From Piromyces finnis (lineage: Eukaryota > Neocallimastigomycota > Neocallimastigomycetes > Neocallimastigales > Neocallimastigaceae): a DNA stretch of 64,000 nucleotides. Position 1 is the stretch's first letter; each line of letters begins with the position of its first letter. The notes beneath the pieces are model-generated. The model had not been told where the DNA came from and searched no databases. It was given only the letters and a program-made list of their open reading frames with translations. A program made the translations under genes and the position numbers. Location of the stretch: assembly GCA_002104945.1 (NCBI GenBank), contig MCFH01000045.1, forward strand, positions 248,001 through 312,000, written 5' to 3'. Positions 36,183 through 48,195 of this stretch are shown here, piece by piece.

Positions 36183-39100
36183 AAAAATAAATAAATAAAT
36201 GAATGAATGAACGAATAAATAAATAAATAAATAAATATTAAATGAACAAAATAAATGAATTTTACTAAATATTTTATATATCAAATAAGGGATTAAAGTT
36301 ATATAATAGAAATATAAAAAGTACATCTATATATATTAAAATAAATTAAAACTATATAGACCTTTTTTTCTATTTTTTTGTACTACATAAATAGTATATG
36401 GTAATTTTGATTTTCTGTATATGTTTGATTTTCCTATGGCATACAACATCTTTTATTATTATGAAAGGTGTTTATATATAAAATCAAACATTTTTTTTAT
36501 TTAAATGAATAAAAATATATAGAATGAAAAAACAATTTATACATTTTTTATGAAGCTATGAAAATTGAAAATAAAAATGTGATAAAATGAATTCTTCTTT
36601 TTGCATCCTTCTATTAAATCTATTTTGAGTGGTCATATAAAAAAGCTAAAAATGTTTTAAATAAACTTTTTTAAATTACATTACCTTTGCCAATTATGGA
36701 AATAGTGTTGTACAATTCTATATTGGATAGATGAGCTTGGTTTTATGTTTTATTTCTAAACCTGAAAGTTTATTTTATAATAAACTTAATGTCTATTTAT
36801 TTATAACAAAAATCAATTCTTAATAATATCCATAATAAAATAATGGTAGTATTTCAATATCAATGCATTATTGTGGTTGTTATTATTGTTGTTGTATATT
36901 TTAATTTTGTTTTTATAATGACTTTTTTTTTTAACATTTTTATTCTTGCTTTTATTTGAATTAAAAGAGATTTTGATATTCAAATTGTTGAGATTTTTTT
37001 TTGTTGTGGATAGTTTTAACTTTCATAAAAAATCTACCATTCATTTCTATGTTGAATGGTTGAATATACGATAAATTGTGGAGAATATTGTAAAATACAA
37101 TAGAATAGATAATATGAGTAAATTTTATATTAATCTTTATTTGTATGAATGTTCAAAGTCATAATCATTATTATGAATAAATAGTCTAGTTGTTTTCCTC
37201 ATATCAATTTCTTATGGAAGGTGTCGTTTTTTTGTTTTATCTATCCTTTTCCATTTTTTATATTGAATAGTAAAAGTTATTTATTCTATGGATAATTAAA
37301 TTTTCATCTTTTAATTAAATTAAGTAAATTATGTATTATTATATTATATTAAAATCAATAATATATTATTAATTGATTTAAACTTTAATTATTATAATCT
37401 ACATATAAAATATTAATATATAGTGAATAAATTATGTAATTAAATAAAATATATATTTTAATAGTAATTAACTAAATTTGAATAATTATAAAGAATTGTA
37501 TTGAAATATATTGAAATAATTCATTATAATATATTAAAATATAATAATTACCTTCAGCATTCTCTAAATTAACATTTTTTGAATATAAAGATGGATATAA
37601 TGAGAAAAGTATAACTATAGTATATATACAGTGTATATAGTCTATTAGTATCGTTAATAAAATCAATGATTTATTTAATTATCAACTTTTTTTTTATTAT
37701 AGAGAATGGTGTAAAACCATGAATAAATCATCCTACCTTTTTAATTAATACTATTTCTATTAATAAATTATTTTATTATTAATTAAACTTTTTTTTATAA
37801 ATAAAAGAAACAAAAGAAAACAAAAAAAATTAATATATAATAAATGAAATATAATAGAATAAAATATTAAATTATGTATATATAATTAATTCTAATATAT
37901 TGGTTTTTTAAAGTGTTTTTTTTTTTTTCTGGAAATGATGGTATAATTTTTAACTTTTTTTATTACAAACTAAATAAAATGAAATGATATAAAATAAATG
38001 AAATTTCTTTTTTTTTTTTTTTTTTTTTTAAATTTTAAAATAAAAATTTATTTAATTTTAAATAATAAAATTCTTTTCTTTTCTTTTTTTTTCTTTGTTA
38101 AAAAAATAATCTATTTATTATATTTTATTTGAAAATAAAATATAAAAAGAAACTGGAAAAAAGAGAAGACAAAAGAAATTACTTTTTTTTTTTTTTGTTA
38201 AAATTTATTTTTATAGGGAAAAATTTATTAAATATTTTTTTAAATTTAGTTTTTTTAGATTCTCTAAAAAAATTAAATTCTTCAGTAAAATATTAAAGAA
38301 TAAATTTTTGAAGAAAAAAAAAAAAAAAAAAGAAAATTTTAAAAGAAAAGGAAAAAAAAATAAAAATAAAACAAAATAATAAATGGATTAAACGCTTTTA
38401 TTACAAAATTTTTAAATAAATAATTTATCCAACGAAATTAATATTAAATTAATAATAATAAATATAATAATAAAAAGCAAAGAAAATAAACTTAAAATTA
38501 TCACAAAAAATAAAATAAAAATTCTCAAAGAAAAAAGAAATAATAAATTCAAATAAAAATAAAACAAGTTTAAATAATTGGTTTTTTGTAAAAAGACAAT
38601 ATACCTTAGATTTAAAAAAAAATAAATTAAAATTATTTAGGATTAAAATAAAAAATTTTAATTTACATTAAGAAAAAAATAAACAACTATATATTTCGAT
38701 AGAAAATTTTTTCAATTATGTTATTTTATTAAATAAGAGAAAAAATTGTATATATTTTCCTAGACTATTTATTAATAATAGAAAAACGAATTATAATTTG
38801 GGAATTATTTTAATAGAAGTATTTTTTTAATAATTATTTGTAAGAGAATAGCCTATTGAAATAATTTTTAATATAATATAAATTTTATTGATTTTAAATA
38901 TTATTATAGTTAAAATCAATATTGAATAATTTAAAGGAATAATAAATTTTAGAGTTAATGATTTAAATATAAGCAAAATTGTTTATTTTTTTTAATAAAG
39001 AAGAAAAAATATTTAAAAAATAAAAAAATTTAAAAATAAAATACAATAACAAAAAAAAAGTTATTATTTAAAGAAAAAGAAAATTATAATTATAATATCA

Positions 39101-39474
39101 GAAATAGAATTATAATTTTATAAAATTATAAAGGTAACAAATAATAATAAATTTATATAATTCTTAAATAAAGTATATTTGTTATTATATATTAAATTAT
39201 ATACTAATAATTTAATATATATATTTAAAAATAATATTTTATTATTATTATTTATAAAGAAAAGAAAATATATAAAAATATATTGTATACATTCGATTAA
39301 TTTTTAATTAAAATAGTTTTTTATCAAAAATTATTGTAATATAAATAAATTTGTAAAAGGTAAATATTATAGTTTAAATACAAGATTAGGTGGATATTTT
39401 AAATTCATAAAATGAACTCAAATTTACATACTTTGATATTTTAAATTTTATATTTAATAGATATATAAATAATT
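35648..39474. other. Gene-poor region upstream of the ABC transporter
   Basis: About 3.8 kb without a gene I can support. It holds the AAAT microsatellite listed separately and many A/T tracts. A short minus-strand frame near 37560-37660 ends at a donor-like site but has no partner exon. The last few hundred bases must contain the transporter's promoter and leader. Confidence 0.5.
36139..36235. repeat. AAAT microsatellite
   Basis: Near-pure tetranucleotide array with a few GAAT/GAAC variants in the middle (about 36199-36214). Confidence 0.9.
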
Positions 39475-42400
39475 ATGGCTGATTCAGCAAAATCAACAAA
39501 TTTGCCACAAGGGATGGGACCACCACCAGGAATGGGAGGACCACCTCCAGGTAAAGGAGGACCACCACCAGGTATGGGAGGACCACCACCAGGTAAAGGA
39601 GGACCACCACCAGGTATGGGAGGACCACCAAGAATTCGTTCTGATCCACCAGTAAAGTTTATACAACTTTTCAAATTTTCTACTACTGTTGAGAAAATTT
39701 GGTTATTCATTGGTTTTATTGCTGTTATATTAGAAGGTATTGCAACCCCTTTATTAACTTACTGCTTTGGTGAAGTTTTAAATATATTCACTGATCGCGA
39801 AAAAAATAAAGCTTTATCTGCTCTTCCTCATGACAATCCATATTTTGAAGAAAAAATTCCGGAAGAGACCTTTTTAAAGAATGTTAATAAGCAAATAATT
39901 TACTTTCTTATTTTAGGTGCTGTTGCTTTTGTTTGTTCATCATTTTGGTATTACATTTTTACTGTTACTGGTGCTAGACAAACTACTCGTATTCGTTTAT
40001 TAGCTTTTCAATCTATGTTAAAGCAAAATATTTCTTGGCATGAAACTAAGAACGCTGGTGAATTAACTGGAAGTATTGTAAGTGATACTCTTATGATTCA
40101 AGATGGTATTTCAGATAAAATTGGTAGATTTGTTGTTCAAATCATCACAATTACTGGTTGTTTTGTATTAGCTTTTTTCCGTTGTTGGAAACTTACTTTA
40201 ATCTTAGTTGTTGGTATTCCAATTATTAGTATTGCTGGTGCTATTCTTGGAGCTAATATGTCTAAGTTAGGTCGTCAATCTGCTATATGCTTCGCAAAGG
40301 CTGCTGGTGTTGCTCAGCAATCTCTTTCTATGATTCGTACTGTTAATGCATTTTGTGCTGAAAAGAAAGAGTTACAACGTTATAAGAATACTTTGGCAGC
40401 TTCTGTTAAAATCGGTATGAAACGTGCTAATGTACTTGGTATCTGTTTAGGAATTGTATTTGCTGTTTCTTACTTAATTTATGGTGCAGCATTCTTCTTT
40501 GGTGTTCGTTTCATAAATGGAAATACTACTTCTGGTGATATTTTAAATGTATTAATGGCTATTATTATGGCTTGTAATACTTTGAATAGTTTAACTTCCA
40601 ATATTTCTATTTTTACTGATGCTTGTGCTGCTGCTGGTTCTCTCTTTGCTATTATTGATCGTTTACCAAAAGAAATTGAAATTAAAACTGAGGGTGGTAA
40701 GAAATCAGGTGAAGACAGTATTAGTGGTACCATTGAATTCCGTGATGTTCACTTTTCTTATCCATCTCGTCCAGATACTGAAGTTTTAAAGGGATTATCT
40801 TTCACCTGTAAACCAGGTCAAGTTATTGCTTTAGTAGGTACTTCTGGTAGTGGTAAATCTACTGTTATTCAACTTTTAGAAAGATTTTATGATCCCGCTA
40901 GCGGTGAAATTTTGATCGATGGAAAAAATATAAATGAATATAATGTAAACACTCTTCGTAGTAATATTGGTATTGTATTACAAGAACCAACTCTTTTTGA
41001 TGCTACTATTGGTGAAAATATCAAAATTACTCGCCCAGACGCTACGCAAGATGAAATTGAACGCGCTGCTAAACAAGCACATTGCCATGAATTTATTTCT
41101 GAACTTCCATTAGGTTACAACACGGCCACTGGTGAACGTGGTGCACAATTAAGTGGTGGTCAAAAACAACGTATTTGTATTGCTCGTGCTTTAATTGATA
41201 ATCCAAAGATTTTATTATTAGATGAAGCCACTGCTACTTTAGATAATCGTTCCGAAAAAACTGTACAAATGGCTCTTGATGCTGCTTCTGTTGGTCGTAC
41301 CACTTTAGTCATTGCCCATCGTTTAACTACTATTAGAAATGCTGATTGCATTTTAGTTATGGACAAGGGTACTATTATAGAAAAGGGTACTCACGATGAA
41401 TTAATGGCTATTGGTTCTGATGGTGTTTACTATGGTTTAGTTAAGACTCAAGAATTATTAGCCACTACTGATGATTCTTTAGTTGACGAATCTGATGTTA
41501 ATGATAGTAGTTTCTTAAGTACTGATGATGAATTTGATGATACCAATAATGAAAGCAAAGAGTGTCTTACTCAAAAAGAAAAAATGGTCTTTAAAAATAA
41601 TAACCATAACAGACATCTTAGTTTCCAAGCACCACCTCATAAGAAATTACATAAATACACCTTCTCTGAAAGTATGAAGTATGATAGAGATAATATTAAT
41701 AAAAATCAATATAACTTTAAGGGTGATGTAGGATTTATTAAAGTTGGAAAAGTAGGTAATACAGAGAAGGATAATGAGCAGAAAGAACATTGCATTGATA
41801 TAGAAAATAATAATGAAAATCGTGACAATGATAATAAATCAACAACAGCAAATGGTGAATTATCTAACAATAAACATATTAGTACACTAACCTATGAATC
41901 TGTTTCAATGAAACGTACAACAACTTTGCTTTCCGATAAGGAGGCTCAAGAATTAGAAAAAAGTTTAAAGTTCGATAAAAAGAATAATCGTTATGTTCAA
42001 AAGGAAAAAGACTACTCTAATAGAATGATTCCAGTCGGAAAACTTTGGAAATTAATTAAGGGGTTCCGTGGTATATTTATCATATCTCTTATTGGTTCAG
42101 CTTTCAATGGATGTATCCAACCAGCTTTTTCTATTATTTATTCAAATGCTATTAATCTCTTCCGTGAAACTGATAAAGATAAAATGTATTCTAGTGCTAA
42201 TTTATGGGTTCTTCTTTTCGTTGCTTTGGCGGTTGCTAACTTCCTTTCATTCTATGCTCAATCTGGAGGTCAAACTGCTAGTGGTGTTAAACTTTCCCAT
42301 TCACTTCGTATTAAACTTTTCGAAAGCATGCTTCGTCAAGATGTTAGTTTCTTTGATTGTAATGATGTAGGTACCTCTCGTCAAGCCAGTGGTACACGTG

Positions 42401-43914
42401 TAAGTGTTGGTCCTAAAAATAAATCTGCTGCTAAAAATGCCGGCTCTGGTTCATTAACATCTAAACTTTCCACAGAAGCTTCTTTAGTTAGTGGTTGTAT
42501 GACATATCTTGGTAATAGTATTCAAATGATTTGTTGTATTTGTGGTGCTCTTGTTATTGCTTTACTTAATGGTTGGAAATTAGCTTTGATTATTTTAATT
42601 ACTGTACCATTTACTATTGTATCTGGTATTTTCCAAATGAAGTCTAGAAGTGATGTTAATGGTCGTACTCGTACTCACTATGAAAGTGCTTCTCAATTAG
42701 CTTGTGAAGCTATTGTTAATATCAAAACAATTTTTGCTCTTAGCATTGAAAATCGTTTCTACGAAAAGTATAAGCAAAAGCTTGTTGAACCAGATAAGCG
42801 TTTAATGCAACGTTCAATCATTAGTAGTTTAGGTTATGGTATTTCTAGTTCTGTTACCTTCTTTACTTATGCTGTTGGTTTCTATTTTGGTTCTAAATAT
42901 GTTAGTAATGGAGAATACAATTTTAAGCAAATGATGTTAGTCTTTGCTTCTCTTATCTTCTCTGCTGATGTTATTGGTCGTTATGCTACATTAATGCCAG
43001 ACTTAAACAAATCAAAGGTTGCTCTTTTCCATGTCCTTGAAATCATCAATAAAAAATCAAAGATTGATCCATACGATGAATCAGGAATACCTTTCAATCC
43101 TAAGGAATCCGTCGGCTTGGAAATTTCCAGTTTACGTTTCCGTTATCCAGCTCGTCCAAATATACCAATTTTACGTTTTAGTCATGATGATGGGTTCCGT
43201 ATTGACCCAGGAGAAAATTGTGCTATTGTTGGTACTAGTGGTTGTGGTAAGAGTACTATTGTTTCATTAATCTTAAGATGGTATGATCCAAGAAAGGGTA
43301 ATATCAATATTAATAATGTTAGTAACAGAGACTACAATATCAATGAATTAAGAAAAAGTATTAGTGTTGTTAATCAAGAACCATCCCTCTTTAATATTAG
43401 TATTTTGGAAAATATTCGTTATGGTAAGTCAGATGCTACAATGGAAGAAGTTTATGAAGCTGCCCGTTTAGCAAATATTCATGACTTTATCATGTCATTA
43501 CCAGAACAATATAATACAGTTACTGGTGGTTATGGTAATAGTAGATTAAGTGGTGGTCAAAAACAAAGAATTGCTATTGCCAGAGCTATTATTAAGAATC
43601 CAAAATTATTATTATTGGATGAAGCTACTTCCGCTCTTGACGCTGAAAGTGAAGCTGCTGTTCAAGCTGCATTAGATAAGGCTTCCCAAGGTCGTACCAC
43701 TATTACTATTGCTCATAGAATGTCAACGATTCGTGATGCTGATGTTATTATTGTTATGAAGGAAGGTAAGATTATTGAACAAGCAAGAAGATACCAAAAC
43801 AAGTCTGCTCATGAACAACTTCTTTCTAAACAAGGAGAATATTATCAAATGGTTTTAATGGGTGGAAATAAGTCAAGAATAAATAAGAATGATGTGAAGA
43901 AGTACATTAAATAG
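39475..43914 (+). CDS. Full-length ABCB (MDR/P-glycoprotein-type) transporter, 1479 aa
   Basis: Single-exon gene with the TMD-NBD-TMD-NBD layout of ABCB full transporters. NBD1: Walker A GTSGSGKST at about 455, signature LSGGQKQR at about 559, Walker B LLLDEAT with D583, H-loop IAHRLTT. NBD2: Walker A GTSGCGKST at about 1253, signature at about 1358, Walker B with D1382, H-loop IAHRMST. Both sites keep every key residue, so both should hydrolyse ATP. Each half has a set of hydrophobic helices (for example FLILGAVAFVCSSFWYYIF). Unusual is an N-terminal extension of about 45 residues made of alternating PPPGMGG and PPPGKGG heptads before the first membrane domain. A charged, Asn-rich linker (about 670-845) joins the halves. 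Its codons use G and C more (GGT, GTT, GCT) than neighbouring genes, suggesting strong expression. Family role: ATP-driven export of hydrophobic compounds or peptides; substrate unknown. Confidence 0.95.
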   Translation: MADSAKSTNLPQGMGPPPGMGGPPPGKGGPPPGMGGPPPGKGGPPPGMGGPPRIRSDPPVKFIQLFKFSTTVEKIWLFIGFIAVILEGIATPLLTYCFGEVLNIFTDREKNKALSALPHDNPYFEEKIPEETFLKNVNKQIIYFLILGAVAFVCSSFWYYIFTVTGARQTTRIRLLAFQSMLKQNISWHETKNAGELTGSIVSDTLMIQDGISDKIGRFVVQIITITGCFVLAFFRCWKLTLILVVGIPIISIAGAILGANMSKLGRQSAICFAKAAGVAQQSLSMIRTVNAFCAEKKELQRYKNTLAASVKIGMKRANVLGICLGIVFAVSYLIYGAAFFFGVRFINGNTTSGDILNVLMAIIMACNTLNSLTSNISIFTDACAAAGSLFAIIDRLPKEIEIKTEGGKKSGEDSISGTIEFRDVHFSYPSRPDTEVLKGLSFTCKPGQVIALVGTSGSGKSTVIQLLERFYDPASGEILIDGKNINEYNVNTLRSNIGIVLQEPTLFDATIGENIKITRPDATQDEIERAAKQAHCHEFISELPLGYNTATGERGAQLSGGQKQRICIARALIDNPKILLLDEATATLDNRSEKTVQMALDAASVGRTTLVIAHRLTTIRNADCILVMDKGTIIEKGTHDELMAIGSDGVYYGLVKTQELLATTDDSLVDESDVNDSSFLSTDDEFDDTNNESKECLTQKEKMVFKNNNHNRHLSFQAPPHKKLHKYTFSESMKYDRDNINKNQYNFKGDVGFIKVGKVGNTEKDNEQKEHCIDIENNNENRDNDNKSTTANGELSNNKHISTLTYESVSMKRTTTLLSDKEAQELEKSLKFDKKNNRYVQKEKDYSNRMIPVGKLWKLIKGFRGIFIISLIGSAFNGCIQPAFSIIYSNAINLFRETDKDKMYSSANLWVLLFVALAVANFLSFYAQSGGQTASGVKLSHSLRIKLFESMLRQDVSFFDCNDVGTSRQASGTRVSVGPKNKSAAKNAGSGSLTSKLSTEASLVSGCMTYLGNSIQMICCICGALVIALLNGWKLALIILITVPFTIVSGIFQMKSRSDVNGRTRTHYESASQLACEAIVNIKTIFALSIENRFYEKYKQKLVEPDKRLMQRSIISSLGYGISSSVTFFTYAVGFYFGSKYVSNGEYNFKQMMLVFASLIFSADVIGRYATLMPDLNKSKVALFHVLEIINKKSKIDPYDESGIPFNPKESVGLEISSLRFRYPARPNIPILRFSHDDGFRIDPGENCAIVGTSGCGKSTIVSLILRWYDPRKGNININNVSNRDYNINELRKSISVVNQEPSLFNISILENIRYGKSDATMEEVYEAARLANIHDFIMSLPEQYNTVTGGYGNSRLSGGQKQRIAIARAIIKNPKLLLLDEATSALDAESEAAVQAALDKASQGRTTITIAHRMSTIRDADVIIVMKEGKIIEQARRYQNKSAHEQLLSKQGEYYQMVLMGGNKSRINKNDVKKYIK
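39505..39630 (+). repeat. Coding Pro/Gly heptad repeats
   Basis: Direct repeats of about 42 bp, each encoding one PPPGMGG plus one PPPGKGG heptad, inside the start of the transporter gene. Confidence 0.9.
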
Positions 43915-44037
43915 ATTTTTTTTTTATAACAAATATTATAGTTCATTTTTAAATTTTCAGTCATTATTAAGTAGTTTTTTTTAAAAAAAATTTTGTTTTA
44001 AAAAATTTAAAAATCTTTATTATCTATTATTTAATTT

Positions 44038-44073
<36 letters not shown>

Positions 44074-44225
44074 ACCTTAAGCTATACCTATCTTGCCATT
44101 ATTTAATTCAATTTTTTTTTTAAAAAAAAAATCTATCAAGTACTTTAAAGAGAAATATAGATTATTATAAACAAAAAAAGTAAAAAGATATTTTAGAGAA
44201 ATCTATTAACTAGATTAGAAAAACA

Positions 44226-44257
<32 letters not shown>

Positions 44258-44727
44258 CAAAAAAATCAAAATCAAAATCAAAATTTTCATTAAATTAAAA
44301 TTTTTTGTATAAAAAAAAGTTATACCAATATATCCACTAAAGATAAAAAAAAAATTTTTTTTTATAACCAATTTAACATTTAGAAAATAAAAACTTGTTA
44401 TTTAGAGATAAAAAAATATAAAATTATAAATAAAAAACAATATACATTTCTTTTTTTTTTTTTTTTATAAAAAACAAACTTGCAACATAAATAATAAAAA
44501 TAATAAAAAATAAAATAAAAAAATAAAAAATATGTAAATTTTTTTACTTTATATTTTTTACTTTTCAAAAAAAGAAAATAGAAAAAAAATTTTTTTAAAA
44601 GAAGGTTACATTTGTGTTTGTTATGGTAATACAATAATAGTATTCCTAGTTTTCCTTATTGGATATTATGATGTTCAAAAATTTGATAAATTTAAAAATT
44701 ATTTCATTCATTTTGTAGATGATAGAT
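43915..44727. other. Intergenic, homopolymer-rich
   Basis: Between the transporter stop and the LINE. Contains T and A runs (about 44039-44083), an ACAAA-type array (about 44225-44260) and no gene. Confidence 0.5.
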
Positions 44728-46746
44728 AGCTTCATAAAGGAGTCCGTCAAGGATGCCCTCTTTCTCCTATTCTCTTTAATCTCTTTATTAATGATATATT
44801 TAGAGAGTGTGAAGATCTAGGAGTCAGTTTAGGTGACACTCGATGCTGTGGTGGACTTTTTGCAGATGATATAGTTATTTGTGCTCCAACAAGAGGATGC
44901 TTAAAAAAGATGCTTAGAAGAGTTAATGAATGGGCCTTGTATAATGAAATGGAATTTCGTATCCAGAAATGTTCAACGATGGTGATTCGTCCTGAATCAA
45001 TAGAAAATCAGAACAAGAGAGATCCAACATTTTACTTAGCAGGACAACCCATTCCAACTACTGATTGTTATACTTATCTTGGTGTTCCATTTGATAAGAA
45101 TCTGTCCCTTAAACCAGTTATTAAAGCTCTTAATAACAAGGTTTTGAAAGGACTTTTCTCAGTCAGTAAATTCTTAAGAAATCCTAATATTCCTATTCTC
45201 TTCAAAAAGCTAGTACTTAACTCACAAGTGATTAGCAGAGTTTCATACTTTGCACCATTACTTGGATTCAACAAAGCTAGGTCTAGGATTGCTCAGAAGC
45301 ATGTTAACAAAGGAATACGATGGGTTGCCGGAGTTCATAAAGCTGTATCGTTTATATCTTTATACTCTATTTCAAAAGATTTGAATATTCCTCCATTGTC
45401 AGCCAAATGTGCGTTAGCTCAGGTTAGATGTTTTAACAAATGGAAAAACTCAAATTGTATTATCTCACACCTTGTCAATTACATTCCTAAATTTAGAAAA
45501 TACACGTGGTGCAAATCAAGTAGGACACTTGATAAAAAACTAAAGAAGCATGGAGATATTAAAGCAATTAATAACTTTTATTGGAAAGATCTCAAAGGGA
45601 ATTCAATCAAAGCGCAATATTATGATGATAATAAATTTATTGAAACTAAAGATTTTATTAAATTATGTTATGAGTACCCAGAGTTTGCCTATGGCTTCTA
45701 CTGGCTATTGAAAGCAAGAAGCGGATACAAGTTGGATGCTAGAGTTGCCAAAGCTGCTAAATTTGTTGATCCAGTTTGTCCTAACTACTGTCCATGTTGC
45801 AAGTATGGTGTTCAAAGTATTAAACATTGGTTATTAGATTGTCCAACATTTAGAGATATCCGTATTAAATATTATGATTCTATAGTCCATCTATTAAATT
45901 TTTTCAGTCAATGTAATTCCAATAGTCCTATCAATAATAATGAAATTGATAATATCAGCAGAGATAGCAATAATATTAACAATAATAATAATAACAATAG
46001 TAATAATAATAGTAACAATAATAGTAATAATAACAATAGTAATAATAGAAATAGTAATAATAACAATAGTAGTAATAGAAATAATAATATTAGTAATGAT
46101 AGCAATAGTGATGATAATAATTCTAATTTAGATAGTAATTTAGTTAATGATAGTAATAGTTCTAATAATCCGGTGAATACTAATGTGTATGATTATTCTA
46201 GTGTGTGCAGTAAAATATTTAAATTCCTTCTTGGGGGAAGAAGTTTTAACAATATTAATTACAATTCAAGGGAATGGAAAGAACTTTGTAAGCGTCAGAT
46301 TCAATCTGGTACTAATGAAGGAACACCATTCTTGACGGTAACCGCGGAACTTCTAACCAAAATCATGCCTTTTGCTATTGGCCAGCAATGGTCAATGTTC
46401 AAAAGGTTTGAAGCAACATCCAAGAGCGTCAATGCTGAAGAAACAGTAAGACAGGCTAGGAGGGCCAGCGCAACCAATGGAGATCATAATTTTGTTCCAT
46501 GACAAAATTTTAATCTTTGGCTCGGTGTCCCATTGGAAGTCAAATACAATTATTATACTTTAGTATGATAGTGGCTTTCTTACTTTAATTAAAATTACTA
46601 GAATATATTATACCCAATTTTTATTCATTTGTGTTTATATAAACATATTTTTTTTTATTTTTATTTTTATTTTTATTTTTAATTTTTTTATTACATGTAT
46701 TATAATTTTAATTAAATTAATAATAAAGTTTAAAATATTTGATGCC

Positions 46747-46783
<37 letters not shown>
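44728..46783 (+). mobile_element. Non-LTR retrotransposon (LINE), 5'-truncated copy 1
   Basis: Contains the C-terminal part of a LINE ORF2-type gene, a 3' untranslated region of about 250 bp and a poly-A tail at 46750-46783. Coding sequence upstream of the reverse transcriptase core is missing, as usual after incomplete reverse transcription. I did not find clear target-site duplications. Confidence 0.9.
44730..46502 (+). CDS. LINE reverse transcriptase, C-terminal part (partial)
   Basis: Open from 44730 (a stop lies just upstream) to the natural stop at 46502, about 590 codons. It enters in the RT palm (GVRQGCPLSPILFNLFINDIF), contains the catalytic box FADD, then the thumb and a connection region (YTYLGVPFD, RWVAGVHKAV). 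A C-terminal zinc knuckle follows, CPCC-x8-H-x4-C, in the order usual for non-LTR elements. Beyond it is an Asn/Ser-rich stretch coded by AAT/AGT repeats and a final conserved-looking segment ending NGDHNFVP. Without fingers, endonuclease or N-terminus it cannot be an autonomous element, but the frame is unbroken, which implies a young insertion. Confidence 0.9.
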   Translation, partial: LHKGVRQGCPLSPILFNLFINDIFRECEDLGVSLGDTRCCGGLFADDIVICAPTRGCLKKMLRRVNEWALYNEMEFRIQKCSTMVIRPESIENQNKRDPTFYLAGQPIPTTDCYTYLGVPFDKNLSLKPVIKALNNKVLKGLFSVSKFLRNPNIPILFKKLVLNSQVISRVSYFAPLLGFNKARSRIAQKHVNKGIRWVAGVHKAVSFISLYSISKDLNIPPLSAKCALAQVRCFNKWKNSNCIISHLVNYIPKFRKYTWCKSSRTLDKKLKKHGDIKAINNFYWKDLKGNSIKAQYYDDNKFIETKDFIKLCYEYPEFAYGFYWLLKARSGYKLDARVAKAAKFVDPVCPNYCPCCKYGVQSIKHWLLDCPTFRDIRIKYYDSIVHLLNFFSQCNSNSPINNNEIDNISRDSNNINNNNNNNSNNNSNNNSNNNNSNNRNSNNNNSSNRNNNISNDSNSDDNNSNLDSNLVNDSNSSNNPVNTNVYDYSSVCSKIFKFLLGGRSFNNINYNSREWKELCKRQIQSGTNEGTPFLTVTAELLTKIMPFAIGQQWSMFKRFEATSKSVNAEETVRQARRASATNGDHNFVP

Positions 46784-46785
<2 letters not shown>

Positions 46786-47610
46786 CATAAGGAATCCTCT
46801 AATATTCCTATTCCATTCAAAAAGCTAGTACTTAACTCACAAGTGATTAGCAGAGTTTCATACTTAGCATCATTACTTGGATCCAACAAAGCTAGGTCTA
46901 GGATTGCTCAGAAGCATGTTAACAAAGGAATACGATGAGTTGCAGGAATTCATAAAGCTGTATCGTTTATATCTCTATACTCTATTTCTAAAAATTTGAA
47001 CATTCCTCCCATTGTCAGCCAAATGTGCATTAGCTCAGGTTAGATGTTTTAACAAGTGGAAAAACTCAAATTGTATCATCTCACTCATTGTCAATTACAT
47101 TCTTAAATTTAGAAAACATACATGGTGCAAATCAAGTCGAACACTTGATAAAAAATTAAAGAAGCAGGGAGATGTTAAAGCAATTAAAATCTTTTATTGA
47201 AAAGATCTCAAAGGAAATTTAATCAAAGCGCAATATTATGATGATAATAAATTTATTGAAACTAAAAGTTTTATTAAATTATGTTATGAGTATTTGCCTA
47301 TGGTTTCCACTGGCTATTGAAAGCAAATAAAAGTTGGATACTAGAGTCTGCTAAAATTGTTGATCTTTGGCTCGGTGTCCCATTGGAAGTCAAATACAAT
47401 TATTATACTTTAGTATAATAGTGACTTTCTTACTTTAGTTAAAATTACTAGAATACATTATACTCAATTTTTATTCATTTGTATTTATTTAAACATATTT
47501 ATTATTTTTTTTATTTTTATTATTATTTCTAATTTTATTTTTTTATAACATATTATAATTTTAATATTAAACTAATAGTAAAGAGTTTAAAATAAAATGT
47601 TTCCGAAAAA
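46784..47610 (+). mobile_element. LINE copy 2, degraded and internally deleted
   Basis: Directly follows the poly-A of copy 1. It matches copy 1 from about 45175 to 45765, then jumps to copy 1's 3' UTR (from about 46515) with a roughly 750-bp deletion at a short shared GATC/AATC junction near 47363. It carries an in-frame TGA at 46935 (TGG in copy 1) and several small indels, so it is a pseudogene. Its 3' UTR parallels that of copy 1 and ends in a short A run at about 47610. Confidence 0.85.
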
Positions 47611-48142
47611 TTCCTTATATATATTTTCTATGATTTATTAAACGGTATAAAGTTACAGTTTATTAAAACTTTACCGTAGAAAGGATAAAACCAAAAAAAA
47701 AAAAAAAAAAAAGATTTATAAGGAGTTCATGAAAAATAAAAAATAAGAATTTTTTTTCTCTAGAGAATTGAAAATATTTATTATATCCTTATTTCATCCT
47801 CCATTCTTAATATTCAGTTTTTATTTATAAGAGTAAACACACTACAATTTTGATTTTTATTTAATACAATAATAATCATTATATTGTTTTTTGTCAATTA
47901 ATATAAAAAAGTGGTTTAGTGAATATATAAAAAAAGTTTAAATTAAATTCAATAGAAATTATAAACTTTTGTTTTTTTTTTTTTTTTTGAAAAAAAATAT
48001 TAAAGTACATAACATCATTTTCAATAGGATATTTATATAAAAAGTTTTAAAAGTATGAAATCTATTAAAGTCATTTTAATATACTTTATATTAAAAAAAA
48101 TTAATAGAAAGTAAATGAAGTTAATGTAATTTCATAATATAA

Positions 48143-48195
<53 letters not shown>

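Noticed and set aside
36102-36326. 74-codon minus-strand frame rich in LFIYLFIY
   Set aside because: Reads through the AAAT microsatellite.
37472-37666. 64-codon minus-strand frame with a hydrophobic start and a donor-like end
   Set aside because: No ATG, no partner exon and no recognisable product; kept only as a remark.
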